In this document: piece after piece, positions 1 to 7,099 of the stretch | Layout of the letters: each line of letters opens with the position of its first letter | Position numbering within the stretch: the stretch's first letter is position 1 | DNA from: Hyphomicrobiales bacterium | GTDB taxonomy: Bacteria > Pseudomonadota > Alphaproteobacteria > Rhizobiales > Rhizobiaceae | Assembly: GCA_015654965.1 (NCBI GenBank) | Contig: JAATGD010000222.1 | Span: 1 to 13,023 of the forward strand | Length of the DNA stretch: 13,023 bases | Direction: 5' to 3' | Notes under the pieces: generated by a model | Database searches by the model: none | The model's input: the letters and a program-made list of their open reading frames with translations, nothing else | What the model was told of the DNA's origin: nothing | Program-made: the position numbers and the translations under genes

Positions 1-2
1 CA

Positions 3-536
3 GAGATTGCCCCTGAACGCACATTTCTGACCGGCAGCCTTGCCAAGGCGGTCAACGCAGGACTGCGATCGGGCTGGGTTGCCTGCCCTCCCCATTGCGC
101 GCAACGCGTTCATGTCACCCACAAATTGATGACCGGCGGCACACCCTTCCTTCTTGCCGAAACCACCGCGCAACTGGTTTTATCGGGACAGGCACAGGAA
201 TTGCGCAATCGATGCGCTGTGGAAATCGAATGGCGCGAGAAACTGGCGCGAGACATTTTTGCCAGCCATGATTTTATTTCCTCACCCTACGTGCCCATCC
301 TGTGGCTGAAACTGCCCGAACCATGGCTGGCCGGAACTTTCAAGGCTGCGGCCTTTGAAAACGGTATCCTGATCGACGATGAGGACGAGTTCAAGGCCGG
401 GCGCGGCGAGCGAACCTATCATCGGGTCCGCGTCGCTTTTTCCACGCCCATGGATCGCAGGCACGTCGAAAATGGTTTTCTGGCTTTGCGTCAATTGCTG
501 GAAAATGAACATGCGGGCTATGAGGGCAGTATTTGA
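3..536 (+). CDS. PLP-dependent aminotransferase, class I/II fold (C-terminal part)
   Basis: The reading frame is open from the window edge to a TGA at 534-536, giving 177 residues of a protein whose N-terminus lies outside. The visible start contains TFLTGSLAK followed by GLRSGW. This matches the fold-type I aminotransferase region in which the lysine (residue 15 of the fragment) carries pyridoxal phosphate and the downstream arginine (residue 22) contacts the cofactor phosphate. The rest matches the small C-terminal domain, with a carboxylate-binding type segment near YHRVRVAF. Because the N-terminus is missing, I cannot tell a stand-alone aminotransferase from a GntR/MocR-type regulator with a fused aminotransferase domain; the divergent C-terminal half suits either. 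The substrate cannot be named. A weak A/T-rich dyad (540-557) follows the stop, and purL begins 134 bases downstream on the same strand. Confidence 0.8.
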   Translation, partial: EIAPERTFLTGSLAKAVNAGLRSGWVACPPHCAQRVHVTHKLMTGGTPFLLAETTAQLVLSGQAQELRNRCAVEIEWREKLARDIFASHDFISSPYVPILWLKLPEPWLAGTFKAAAFENGILIDDEDEFKAGRGERTYHRVRVAFSTPMDRRHVENGFLALRQLLENEHAGYEGSI

Positions 537-670
537 CCGGGAAAAGCTGCATTTTCCTGTCGCACTTGTCAAAAACTTGGGTTAAAGAAGCGCCTTGAAA
601 CCTTCAGTGCTCGCTCTCAATCGGGACAAGACAATGGGCACCACAGCCTGCAACGGGGTTCCCCATTTCC

Positions 671-2893
671 ATGACGATTTCCAATAGCCGAGACATCACG
701 CCAGAACTGATCGCCGCGCACGGCCTCAAGCCCGACGAATATCAGCGCATTCTGGAACTGATCGGACGTGAACCGAGTTTTACGGAACTCGGCATCTTCT
801 CGGCCATGTGGAACGAGCACTGCTCCTATAAATCCTCGAAAAAATGGCTGCGCACCCTGCCGACCACCGGTCCACGCGTCATTCAGGGACCGGGCGAGAA
901 TGCGGGCGTGGTCGATATTGGCGACGGCGATTGCGTCGTCTTCAAGATGGAAAGCCACAATCACCCCTCCTATATCGAACCCTATCAGGGCGCAGGCACC
1001 GGTGTCGGCGGCATCTTGCGCAATGTCTTCACCATGGGCGCACGGCCCGTGGCGGCCATGAATGCGCTGCGTTTTGGCGAGCCGGGCCACCCCAAAACCC
1101 GCCACCTCGTATCCGGCGTGGTTGCAGGCGTCGGCGGCTATGGCAATGCGTTTGGCGTGCCGACCGTTGGCGGCGAAGTCAATTTCGACAAGCGCTATAA
1201 TGGCAATATCCTCGTCAATGCCTTTGCGGCGGGTCTTGCCAAGACCGACGGCATTTTCCTCTCGGAAGCCAAGGGTGTCGGACTGCCGGTCGTCTATCTC
1301 GGGGCCAAGACCGGTCGCGACGGTGTCGGTGGTGCGACCATGGCATCGGCCGAATTTGACGAATCGATCGAGGAAAAGCGCCCGACCGTTCAGGTTGGCG
1401 ATCCGTTTACCGAAAAATGCCTGCTCGAAGCCTGTCTTGAACTGATGGCTTCGGGCGCGGTCATCGCCATTCAGGATATGGGGGCTGCGGGCCTCACCTG
1501 CTCGGCGGTCGAAATGGGCGCCAAGGGCGATCTTGGCGTCGAACTCATTCTCGACCATGTGCCGGTGCGCGAAGAAAACATGACGGCCTATGAAATGATG
1601 CTTTCGGAAAGCCAGGAGCGCATGCTCATGGTGCTGAAACCCGAAAAAGAGAAGGAAGCCGAAGCGATCTTCCGCAAATGGGGGCTTGATTTCGCCATTG
1701 TCGGCAAGACCACCGACGACCTGCGCTTCCGCGTCATCCACCAAGGCGAAGAAGTCGCCAATCTGCCGATCAAGGATCTCGGCGATCAGGCGCCCGAATA
1801 TGACCGTCCATGGATGGAGCCGGGCAAACATGCAGCCCTCCCCGCCGCCAATGTGCCGCAGGTGGAGGATTATTCGGCAGCGCTGATAAAGCTCCTTGGC
1901 TCGCCCGATCTGTCGTCGCGCCGCTGGGTCTATGAGCAATATGACACGCTCATTCAAGGCAATTCGCTGCAAATTCCGGGTGGCGACGCCGGTGTGATCC
2001 GCGTCGAGGGCCATGAGAGCAAGGCGCTGGCTTTTTCGTCGGATGTGACGCCGCGCTATTGCGAGGCCGATCCGTTCGAGGGCGGCAAGCAGGCGGTGGC
2101 CGAATGCTGGCGCAACATCACCGCAACCGGAGCAGAGCCGCTCGCCTCCACCGACAATCTCAATTTCGGCAATCCGGAAAAGCCGGAAATCATGGGCCAG
2201 CTCGTCAAGGCCATCGAAGGCATTGGCGAAGCCTGCCGTGCTCTCGATTTTCCCATTGTTTCGGGCAATGTCTCGCTTTACAACGAAACCAACGGCCAAG
2301 GTATCCTGCCCACGCCGACCATTGCTGGTGTCGGACTGATCCCCGACTGGACGCAGATGGCAAAGATCGGCGGCATGCAGGATGGCGATGTTCTGGTGCT
2401 TCTGGGCGGCGACGGCACGCATCTGGGCCAGTCGGTCTATCTGCGCGATCTGTTCGAGCGCGCCGACGGCCCGGCCCCCAGCGTCGATCTGGCGCTTGAA
2501 AAGCGCAACGGCGAATTCGTGCGCTCCGCGATCCGCAATGCACAAGTGACCGCCTGTCATGATCTGTCCGATGGCGGCCTTGCGATTGCCGTTGCCGAAA
2601 TGGCGATCAAGTCCGGCAAGGGTGCAACGCTCGATGCGGGTGACGGTTTGCCGCATGCCACTCTTTTCGGCGAAGATCAGGCCCGTTACGTGATTGCTGC
2701 CAATGCGGAAATGGCCAAGCTCATTGCATTGAATGCAGAGGGCGCAGGCGTTCCGTTCCGCGTTCTGGGCAGCGTTGGCGGCGATCATCTGGTGATCGGC
2801 GATAGCGTCAATGTCAGCGTTGCAGAGCTGGAAAAGGGTTATGAAGGCTGGTTCCCCGCTTTCATGACTGGCGAAGCCGCTCCCGGCAACTGA
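671..2893 (+). CDS. purL: Phosphoribosylformylglycinamidine synthase II, small-type PurL
   Basis: PurL is the ATP-dependent synthetase subunit of FGAM synthase, step four of de novo purine synthesis. It uses ammonia delivered by PurQ, with PurS as bridging subunit. At 740 residues it is the small type that needs separate PurQ and PurS, which are not in this window. Visible motifs are MWNEHCSYK with the family's catalytic histidine (H50), ESHNHPS at 94-100 for nucleotide and Mg2+, the PurM-like glycine segment around 107-126, DPFTEKCLLEACLE, QDMGAAGLTCS, and a second PurM-like half ending in CHDLSDGGLAIAVAEM. Oddity: the usual arginine-aspartate pair after the glycine segment reads R117-N118, so a residue that binds Mg2+ in characterised PurLs is Asn here. 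No good Shine-Dalgarno precedes the ATG at 671; the start was chosen from the MTISNSRDITPELI N-terminus, typical of rhizobial PurL. The gene stands apart from its neighbours. Confidence 0.97.
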   Translation: MTISNSRDITPELIAAHGLKPDEYQRILELIGREPSFTELGIFSAMWNEHCSYKSSKKWLRTLPTTGPRVIQGPGENAGVVDIGDGDCVVFKMESHNHPSYIEPYQGAGTGVGGILRNVFTMGARPVAAMNALRFGEPGHPKTRHLVSGVVAGVGGYGNAFGVPTVGGEVNFDKRYNGNILVNAFAAGLAKTDGIFLSEAKGVGLPVVYLGAKTGRDGVGGATMASAEFDESIEEKRPTVQVGDPFTEKCLLEACLELMASGAVIAIQDMGAAGLTCSAVEMGAKGDLGVELILDHVPVREENMTAYEMMLSESQERMLMVLKPEKEKEAEAIFRKWGLDFAIVGKTTDDLRFRVIHQGEEVANLPIKDLGDQAPEYDRPWMEPGKHAALPAANVPQVEDYSAALIKLLGSPDLSSRRWVYEQYDTLIQGNSLQIPGGDAGVIRVEGHESKALAFSSDVTPRYCEADPFEGGKQAVAECWRNITATGAEPLASTDNLNFGNPEKPEIMGQLVKAIEGIGEACRALDFPIVSGNVSLYNETNGQGILPTPTIAGVGLIPDWTQMAKIGGMQDGDVLVLLGGDGTHLGQSVYLRDLFERADGPAPSVDLALEKRNGEFVRSAIRNAQVTACHDLSDGGLAIAVAEMAIKSGKGATLDAGDGLPHATLFGEDQARYVIAANAEMAKLIALNAEGAGVPFRVLGSVGGDHLVIGDSVNVSVAELEKGYEGWFPAFMTGEAAPGN

Positions 2894-2900
2894 TGGGTGG

Positions 2901-2937
2901 ACGGGCAAATGGCGGTTGACGCGCCTGCCCGTTTCGC
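2901..2937 (+). terminator. Probable purL terminator hairpin
   Basis: ACGGGCA (2901-2907) pairs with TGCCCGT (2926-2932), and GGCG (2911-2914) with CGCC (2922-2925). This gives an 11-bp interrupted stem with a 3-base bulge and a 7-base loop, 8 bases after the purL stop. Only a short T stretch (TTT) follows, so intrinsic termination may be inefficient. A TTGACG (2916-2921) / TACCAT (2938-2943) pair spaced 16 bases overlaps it and could be a bolA promoter. Confidence 0.5.
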
Positions 2938-2987
2938 TACCATTTCAGTTGCAATGATAAAAAGCCGGATACGGCAGGAGATTCTAT

Positions 2988-3221
2988 ATGGCTATGGACG
3001 CACACGAGATCGAAAAACTGATACGCGAAGGGATTCCTGACGCAAAGGTGACGATCCGCGACCTTGCCGGTGACGGGGACCATTACGCAGCCGAGGTCGT
3101 CGCGGAAAGCTTTCGCGGCAAGTCGCGCGTGCAGCAGCATCAGATGGTCTATGACGCATTGAAGGGCAATATGGGCGGCGTTCTGCATGCGCTCGCTTTG
3201 CAGACGGGTGTGCCGGAATAA
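2988..3221 (+). CDS. bolA: BolA family protein
   Basis: This is a 77-residue protein of the BolA/YrbA family. Such proteins form [2Fe-2S]-bridged heterodimers with monothiol CGFS glutaredoxins and act in iron-sulfur cluster handling or iron sensing in the cytoplasm. The family hallmark FRGKSRVQQHQMVYDAL is at 42-58, with the invariant histidine H51. LHALALQT (66-73) closes the fold, and H32 in the GDGDHYAAEVV loop marks the histidine-loop subtype. The start at 2988 has a clear Shine-Dalgarno GGCAGGAG (2973-2980) seven bases upstream; an in-frame ATG two codons later is a minor alternative. A CGFS glutaredoxin gene follows 205 bases downstream on the same strand, the classical partner, so I infer a functional pair even though a hairpin may separate the transcripts. 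Length is normal for the family. Confidence 0.93.
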   Translation: MAMDAHEIEKLIREGIPDAKVTIRDLAGDGDHYAAEVVAESFRGKSRVQQHQMVYDALKGNMGGVLHALALQTGVPE

Positions 3222-3224
3222 CAA

Positions 3225-3279
3225 AGCTGGTTGAGGGCTGCTTCAAAGTAGCGCTTCCCGGCTATTTGATTTGCTTTTT
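3225..3279 (+). terminator. Possible bolA terminator (nested stem)
   Basis: AGCTGG (3225-3230) can pair with CCGGCT (3258-3263) around an inner GCTGCT/AGTAGC hairpin (3237-3252, TCAA loop). A T-rich tract ending in TTTTT follows (to 3279). The pairing includes G:U wobbles, so this is a moderate candidate. Confidence 0.35.
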
Positions 3280-3302
3280 ACCTGCAAAGGGTGGTTAGCA
3301 AC

Positions 3303-3319
3303 AATAGAATGATTATATT
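3303..3319. promoter_or_regulatory. Irr-box-like near-palindrome upstream of grxD
   Basis: AATAGAATGATTATATT is a 17-base odd-centred dyad with all but one of the eight half-site pairs symmetric. Its core TAGAAT-N-ATTnTA resembles the iron-control element described for the heme-sensing regulator Irr in rhizobia and Brucella. It lies 107 bases before the grxD start. The match to Irr is by eye and by analogy, and an A/T-rich promoter core could look similar. Confidence 0.35.
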
Positions 3320-3426
3320 GGGGTGAGTTTCCCCTTTGCGCCGGAACAAATCCCGGCAAACGTATTAGACGCATGATCCGCACGAAAGCCCGATGATTTG
3401 GCGCTCATGCTTTGAAAGGAACCATG

Positions 3427-3759
3427 ATGACCGGCATCAACGATTTTATCGACAATGAAGTGAAGACCAACGACATCGTGCTTTTCATGAAAGGCACCCC
3501 GGGTTTCCCGCAATGCGGCTTTTCCGGTCAGGTCGTGCAGATTCTCGACTATATCGGCGTGGAATATAAGGGCGTGAACGTTCTTTCTTCCGACGATATT
3601 CGTCAGGGCATCAAGGATTATTCCAACTGGCCGACCATCCCGCAGCTTTATGTGAAGGGTGAATTCATCGGCGGTTGCGATATCATCCGCGAAATGTTCC
3701 AGTCGAAAGAGTTGCAGGCTCTTTTTGCCGACAAGGGTATTGCCACCAAAGCCGCTTGA
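3427..3759 (+). CDS. grxD: Monothiol glutaredoxin, Grx4 type (CGFS)
   Basis: From ATG 3427 this is a 110-residue single-domain monothiol glutaredoxin. Such proteins bind a glutathione-ligated [2Fe-2S] cluster and pass it on or form a complex with BolA proteins, in the cytoplasm. The N-terminal helix is followed by VLFMKGTPGFPQCGFSGQ with the CGFS active site at 30-33 and the glutathione-contacting K22. WPTIPQLYVKGEFIGGCDI (68-86) holds the cis-proline and GGCD motifs. Start choice: the frame also has TTG at 3412 and ATG at 3424, but Shine-Dalgarno AAAGGA (3415-3420) is six bases before 3427 and only three before 3424, and MTGINDFI is a natural N-terminus. bolA lies upstream on the same strand. 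A strong intrinsic terminator follows. The Irr-like dyad at 3303-3319 suggests iron control. Confidence 0.96.
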   Translation: MTGINDFIDNEVKTNDIVLFMKGTPGFPQCGFSGQVVQILDYIGVEYKGVNVLSSDDIRQGIKDYSNWPTIPQLYVKGEFIGGCDIIREMFQSKELQALFADKGIATKAA

Positions 3760-3801
3760 GGTTTATGACCTCAATAGGGCTTATGGCCTGAGCTTTTTTC
3801 T

Positions 3802-3831
3802 AAAAGGCGCCGTCTCGGCGCCTTTTATATT
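3802..3831. terminator. Strong intrinsic terminator after grxD
   Basis: AAAAGGCGCC (3802-3811) and GGCGCCTTTT (3817-3826) form a perfect 10-bp stem, plus a G-C closing pair around a TCT loop. It is followed by ATATTT and has A and T tracts on both sides. A weaker dyad, TTGAGG/CCTCAA (3756-3774), overlaps the grxD stop. Confidence 0.85.
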
Positions 3832-3858
3832 TGCCTGACCCATTGCATCGCCAAAAAT

Positions 3859-3995
3859 ATTTCCAGATAAGCGAGCCTTTCGCTTGGTGGAAATCAACAG
3901 ACCGCAAGTTCGGGGTCTGCATTCATTTGTTTGATATGACCTGCCTGCCCTATCGCCTTGTATGCAAGGCGGGACGCTTATACGCCAAGGAATAA
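3859..3995 (+). promoter_or_regulatory. Structured 5' leader of the MFS gene
   Basis: Three hairpins follow each other before the transporter start. The first is ATTTCCA/TGGAAAT (3859-3865/3888-3894) enclosing AAGCGA/TCGCTT (3869-3874/3880-3885). The second is CAGACC/GGTCTG (3898-3903/3914-3919). The third is a perfect CGCCTTG-TATG-CAAGGCG (3954-3971). GGCG at 3968-3971 can alternatively pair with CGCC (3983-3986), directly before the Shine-Dalgarno. A 19-codon open frame (3936-3995) starts MTCLPYRLV and ends two bases before the transporter ATG. Whether this is a transcribed attenuating leader is inference. Confidence 0.4.
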
Positions 3996-3997
3996 AC

Positions 3998-5263
3998 ATG
4001 CCGCTCGATAACAAGGACGGATTACCCGTCCAGAAAGCACCCATGCTCGGACGGGGTGAGTTCATCGCCCTCATTGCCGCCATCATGGCCATCAACGCCC
4101 TTGCGGTCGATATCATGCTGCCCGGCCTGCCGCAGATCGGCACAAGCCTTGGTATCGCGTCTGAAAATCACGTGCAGTTCGTCATCACCGCCTATCTTCT
4201 GGGTTTTGGCGTCTCCCAGCTTTTTTATGGCCCTTTGAGCGACCGTTTCGGACGTCGAGTGCCACTCTTTGTCGGGCTGGCGATCTATATTCTCGCCGCC
4301 CTTGCCTCGGCCTTCGTCAATGATTTCACGACCCTCATCGTCCTGCGCGTCTTGCAAGGGCTGGGAGCGGCGGGAACGCGCGTGATCGCGGTTTCTGTCG
4401 TTCGCGATAAATTCGCGGGCCGCCAGATGGCCGAAGTCATGTCGCTCGTCATGATGATCTTCATGATCCTGCCCGTGGTCGCCCCCGCCACAGGCCAGTT
4501 GATCATGCTGTTTGGCGAGTGGCATCTGATTTTCATTTTCATGGCGCTCACCGCGCTCATGATCGCATTCTGGGCTTTTGTTCGCCTGCCTGAAACCCTG
4601 CCTCAAAGCCAACGCCGCCCGCTCACAATCAGCAGCGTCATTGGCGGTTTCACCATCGTCTTGTCGAACCGTATTGCGCTTTTCTATACACTCGGCACAT
4701 CCTTCATTCTCGGCGCGCTGTTCGGCTATATCAATTCGGCACAACAGATTTTCGTCGATATTTATGAATTGGGACGGTTGTTTCCGCTGGCCTTTGCCGC
4801 TGTCGCCACGACGCTGGCGCTGGCGTCGTTCCTCAATTCGCGCCTTGTCGGACGTTTTGGCATGCGCCGTATATCGCAAACCATGCTGCTGGTCTTCATC
4901 GCTTTCAGCCTGTCATGGCTGGTGCTTTCCCTGATTTTTGATGGTCCGCTTCCTTTCCCGCTCCTAATGGCGCTTTATATGATCATCATTTTCTCGTTCA
5001 GCCTTGTGACCTCCAATTTCAATGCGCTCGCCATGGAGCCGCTTGGAACCGTTGCAGGCACGGCGTCCTCCGTACTGGGCTTTGCGCAAACGGTGATTGG
5101 CGCGGCACTGGGCGCGATCATCGGGCAATCGTTTGACGGCACGACCACGCCGGTTGCCATGGGTTACTGCGTCCTCGGTATTCTGGCGCTTGGCTGTGTG
5201 TTGATTGCGGAACGCGGAAAACTGTTTCAGGTGCAGAACCCGAAAGTCGAAACACTGATCTGA
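3998..5263 (+). CDS. MFS multidrug efflux transporter, Bcr/CflA family
   Basis: This is a 421-residue inner-membrane protein of the major facilitator superfamily, resembling the drug:H+ antiporter group that includes Bcr and CflA. A short cytoplasmic N-terminus leads into about twelve hydrophobic segments, the first near 21-43. MFS motif A, GPLSDRFGRRVPLF (78-91), and motif B, RVLQGLGAAGTRV (117-129), are plain. VAPATGQ (161-167) sits where motif C lies, and LPETLP (197-202) closes the first six-helix half before the central loop. Start: ATG 3998 has AAGGA (3987-3991) at ideal spacing and gives MPLDNKDG; an in-frame ATG at 3962 lies inside a leader hairpin and is less likely. The substrate cannot be told from sequence; the family exports bicyclomycin, chloramphenicol or sulfonamides. 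The gene converges on the minus-strand phosphatase through a shared terminator. The structured leader hints at post-transcriptional control. Confidence 0.9.
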   Translation: MPLDNKDGLPVQKAPMLGRGEFIALIAAIMAINALAVDIMLPGLPQIGTSLGIASENHVQFVITAYLLGFGVSQLFYGPLSDRFGRRVPLFVGLAIYILAALASAFVNDFTTLIVLRVLQGLGAAGTRVIAVSVVRDKFAGRQMAEVMSLVMMIFMILPVVAPATGQLIMLFGEWHLIFIFMALTALMIAFWAFVRLPETLPQSQRRPLTISSVIGGFTIVLSNRIALFYTLGTSFILGALFGYINSAQQIFVDIYELGRLFPLAFAAVATTLALASFLNSRLVGRFGMRRISQTMLLVFIAFSLSWLVLSLIFDGPLPFPLLMALYMIIIFSFSLVTSNFNALAMEPLGTVAGTASSVLGFAQTVIGAALGAIIGQSFDGTTTPVAMGYCVLGILALGCVLIAERGKLFQVQNPKVETLI

Positions 5264-5270
5264 TTAAGAA

Positions 5271-5299
5271 AAGCCTGCCTGATGGCGGGCTTACTTATA
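5271..5299. terminator. Bidirectional terminator between convergent genes
   Basis: AAGCCTGCC (5271-5279), loop TGAT, and GGCGGGCTT (5284-5292) form a 9-bp stem with one possible wobble. On the plus strand TTACTTATAT follows; on the minus strand TTTTCTTAAT follows. It serves both the transporter and the phosphatase, whose stop is at 5301. Confidence 0.8.
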
Positions 5300-5300
5300 T

Positions 5301-6128
5301 CTACTCTTGCCAGAGGGCATCACGAATGGCTTGCCAACTCTCGGCATCGGGTGCTGCCAGCAAACCGCCACCGATATGCGATGGGTGGTAATCACTGCCA
5401 TCCCAGCGCGCAAGATAGCCGCCCGCCTCGCGATGGATGAGTGCTCCGGGCAGATGATCCCACGGCATCAATTTATTATAGACGGCGAAATGCGCGCCAC
5501 CACTGGCCAGAATGCGATATTCATGCGCCGCACAGCGATAGCCGATCTGAGAGAGAAATTTCGTATGATTGCGCGCCAGGCGTGAGCGCAACGGCTCTTG
5601 CGTATATTGCCATGAAACGGCACCCGTCATCTGCGTAATGTCTGCAGCTTGCGCAACCGCTACCCGTGTTGCCGAACCGCCCTGACGGCGGATATAAGCG
5701 CCGCTCCCCTTAGCGGCCATGATAAAATCATCCCCGACCGGATCGTGAATGATACCGGCGACGACCTCGCCCTTGACCACAACGGCCAGCATGACGCCAA
5801 AAAGCGGCACGCCGGAAGCGAAATTGAACGTGCCGTCAACAGGATCAATGGTGAAAGCCAGATCGGCATCGCCCAGTCCTTCGAGAAGTGCGGGATGATC
5901 CGAACAGGCTTCCTCGCCCACGATCAGCGCATCGGGATAGCGCTCTTTCAGCCGCGCCGTCATGAAAATTTCCGCATTGACATCGGCTTCTGTCACGAGA
6001 TCCGCGGCAGAAGTCTTTTGTTTTATATCGCTCGCATCGAGCTTGCGAAAACGCGGCATGATTTGCGTGATGGCTGCTTCACGCAGAAGATCGGCCAGCC
6101 AGCCGATGTCTTTTTCATCAAAGCGCAT
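5301..6128 (-). CDS. Inositol monophosphatase family phosphatase
   Basis: This is a 275-residue member of the Mg2+-dependent, Li+-sensitive phosphatase family that includes SuhB, CysQ and HisN-type histidinol-phosphatases. Metal-site motifs are in order: DLVTEAD (43-49), GEE (71-73, E72), IDPVDGTFNF (94-103, D95 and D98) and PWDHLPGALIHREAGG (222-237, D224), where most relatives read WDxAAG. Length is normal. The start at 6128 was chosen because GAGGAGA lies just upstream on the minus strand and MRFDEKDIGWL fits a family N-terminus; the frame stays open 27 codons further, inside ttcA. The start overlaps the ttcA end by 11 bases, so the two are probably co-transcribed and translationally coupled. 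The substrate is undetermined: inositol phosphates, 3'-phosphoadenosine 5'-phosphate or histidinol phosphate are all possible. Confidence 0.9.
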   Translation of the reverse strand: MRFDEKDIGWLADLLREAAITQIMPRFRKLDASDIKQKTSAADLVTEADVNAEIFMTARLKERYPDALIVGEEACSDHPALLEGLGDADLAFTIDPVDGTFNFASGVPLFGVMLAVVVKGEVVAGIIHDPVGDDFIMAAKGSGAYIRRQGGSATRVAVAQAADITQMTGAVSWQYTQEPLRSRLARNHTKFLSQIGYRCAAHEYRILASGGAHFAVYNKLMPWDHLPGALIHREAGGYLARWDGSDYHPSHIGGGLLAAPDAESWQAIRDALWQE

Positions 6129-6993
6129 CGACCATCTCCTCGCCTGCTGTGGTCGCAAGCCCGGCAAAGTCGAACAGCTTGCGGTCGAGCAGATGGCTCG
6201 GGCGTACATTCGTCATGGCGCGGATCATCGTATCCTTGCGCCCCGGCATACGCTTTTCAATGTCAGTGAGCATCGCTTTCATCGCATTGCGTTGCAGCCC
6301 TTCCTGACTGCCGCACAGATCACAGGGGATGATCGGAAAGCGCATGGCAGCGGCAAACTTCTCCAGATCCTCTTCCGCCGCATAGGCAAGCGGGCGAAAC
6401 AGCATCAGATCGCCCTCGTCATTGACGAGTTTGGGCGGCATGGCCGCAAGCCTGCCGCCATGAAACAGGTTCATGAAAAAGGTTTCGAGAATGTCTTCAC
6501 GATGATGGCCCAGCACCACCGCCGAACAGCCTTCCTCGCGCGCGATGCGATAGAGATTGCCACGGCGCAGACGCGAACAGAGCGAGCAATAGGTGCTATT
6601 TTCTGGCAGTTTTTCGGTGACGATCGAATAGGTATCCTGATATTCGATGCGATGCGCGATGCCGTAGCGGTTGAGAAAATCCGGCAATATATGTTTGGGA
6701 AAATTCGGCTGGCCCTGATCGAGATTGACCGCGATAAGTTCGACCGGCAAAAGGCCGCGCCATTTGAGGTCCAGCAGGAGCGCCAGCAGGCCATAAGAAT
6801 CCTTGCCTCCTGACAGGCACACCATCCAGCGCTCACCGGGGTTCACCATGGCAAAATCATCGAGCGCCTGTCGCGTCAGACGCAAAAGCCGCTTGCGCAG
6901 CTTGTTGAATTCCACCGTGGTCGGCACATCGCGAAACAGCGGATGACAACCGTCACCGCTCTCTAGGGCAATGTCCTGATCGAAAGCGTTCAT
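6118..6993 (-). CDS. ttcA: tRNA 2-thiocytidine(32) synthetase TtcA
   Basis: TtcA thiolates cytidine 32 in the anticodon loop of a subset of tRNAs in the cytoplasm. It activates the base with ATP and uses a [4Fe-4S] cluster. The 291-residue protein has the PP-loop SGGKDS at 61-66, the CSLC pair at 136-139 and CDLC at 224-227. These correspond to the family's three cluster cysteines (C136, C139, C224). LGHHREDILETFFMNLFHGG (161-180) is a strongly conserved TtcA block. The ATG at 6993 is preceded by a modest GGGAAG. rpsD lies upstream on the same strand, but a strong hairpin separates them, so ttcA probably has its own promoter between 6994 and 7034. The downstream phosphatase overlaps its last codons. 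Nothing is missing from the protein. Confidence 0.96.
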   Translation of the reverse strand: MNAFDQDIALESGDGCHPLFRDVPTTVEFNKLRKRLLRLTRQALDDFAMVNPGERWMVCLSGGKDSYGLLALLLDLKWRGLLPVELIAVNLDQGQPNFPKHILPDFLNRYGIAHRIEYQDTYSIVTEKLPENSTYCSLCSRLRRGNLYRIAREEGCSAVVLGHHREDILETFFMNLFHGGRLAAMPPKLVNDEGDLMLFRPLAYAAEEDLEKFAAAMRFPIIPCDLCGSQEGLQRNAMKAMLTDIEKRMPGRKDTMIRAMTNVRPSHLLDRKLFDFAGLATTAGEEMVDAL

Positions 6994-7034
6994 GATGCTT
7001 CCCGAAATGAATGAAGTTTTCTGCTTTCATACAG

Positions 7035-7074
7035 AAAAGCCGCCCATGGGGAAACCATGGACGGCCGTTTTTTT
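7035..7074. terminator. rpsD terminator (bidirectional hairpin)
   Basis: GCCG-C-CCATGG (7039-7049) and CCATGG-A-CGGC (7055-7065) form an 11-position stem with one C/A mismatch and a GGAAA loop. Reading the minus strand (rpsD sense), TTTTCTG follows; on the plus strand seven T follow. It lies 26 bases beyond the rpsD stop. Confidence 0.85.
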
Positions 7075-7099
7075 GCGGTAATTCGCCCGAAGGCAGCAA

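Noticed and set aside
566..594. TTGTCA near 566 as a purL -35 box
   Set aside because: No acceptable -10 at 16-18 bases. The purL promoter could not be placed from sequence.
617..2908. A 763-codon open frame on the minus strand, opposite purL
   Set aside because: It mirrors purL over its full length, its translation is rich in His, Arg, Ala and Asp with no recognisable domain, and the plus-strand protein is an unmistakable PurL. Long antisense frames are common opposite GC-rich genes.
3345..3366. GGAAC followed by CGT upstream of grxD as an EcfG promoter
   Set aside because: The spacer is only 13 bases, outside the accepted 16-17.
4022..4879. A 285-codon minus-strand frame opposite the MFS gene
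   Set aside because: The translation is a low-complexity charged shadow of hydrophobic codons, and the plus strand has clear MFS motifs.
5649..6813. Plus-strand frames of 206 and 283 codons over the phosphatase and ttcA
   Set aside because: They lie antisense to two well-supported genes, lack good ribosome binding sites and show no domain.
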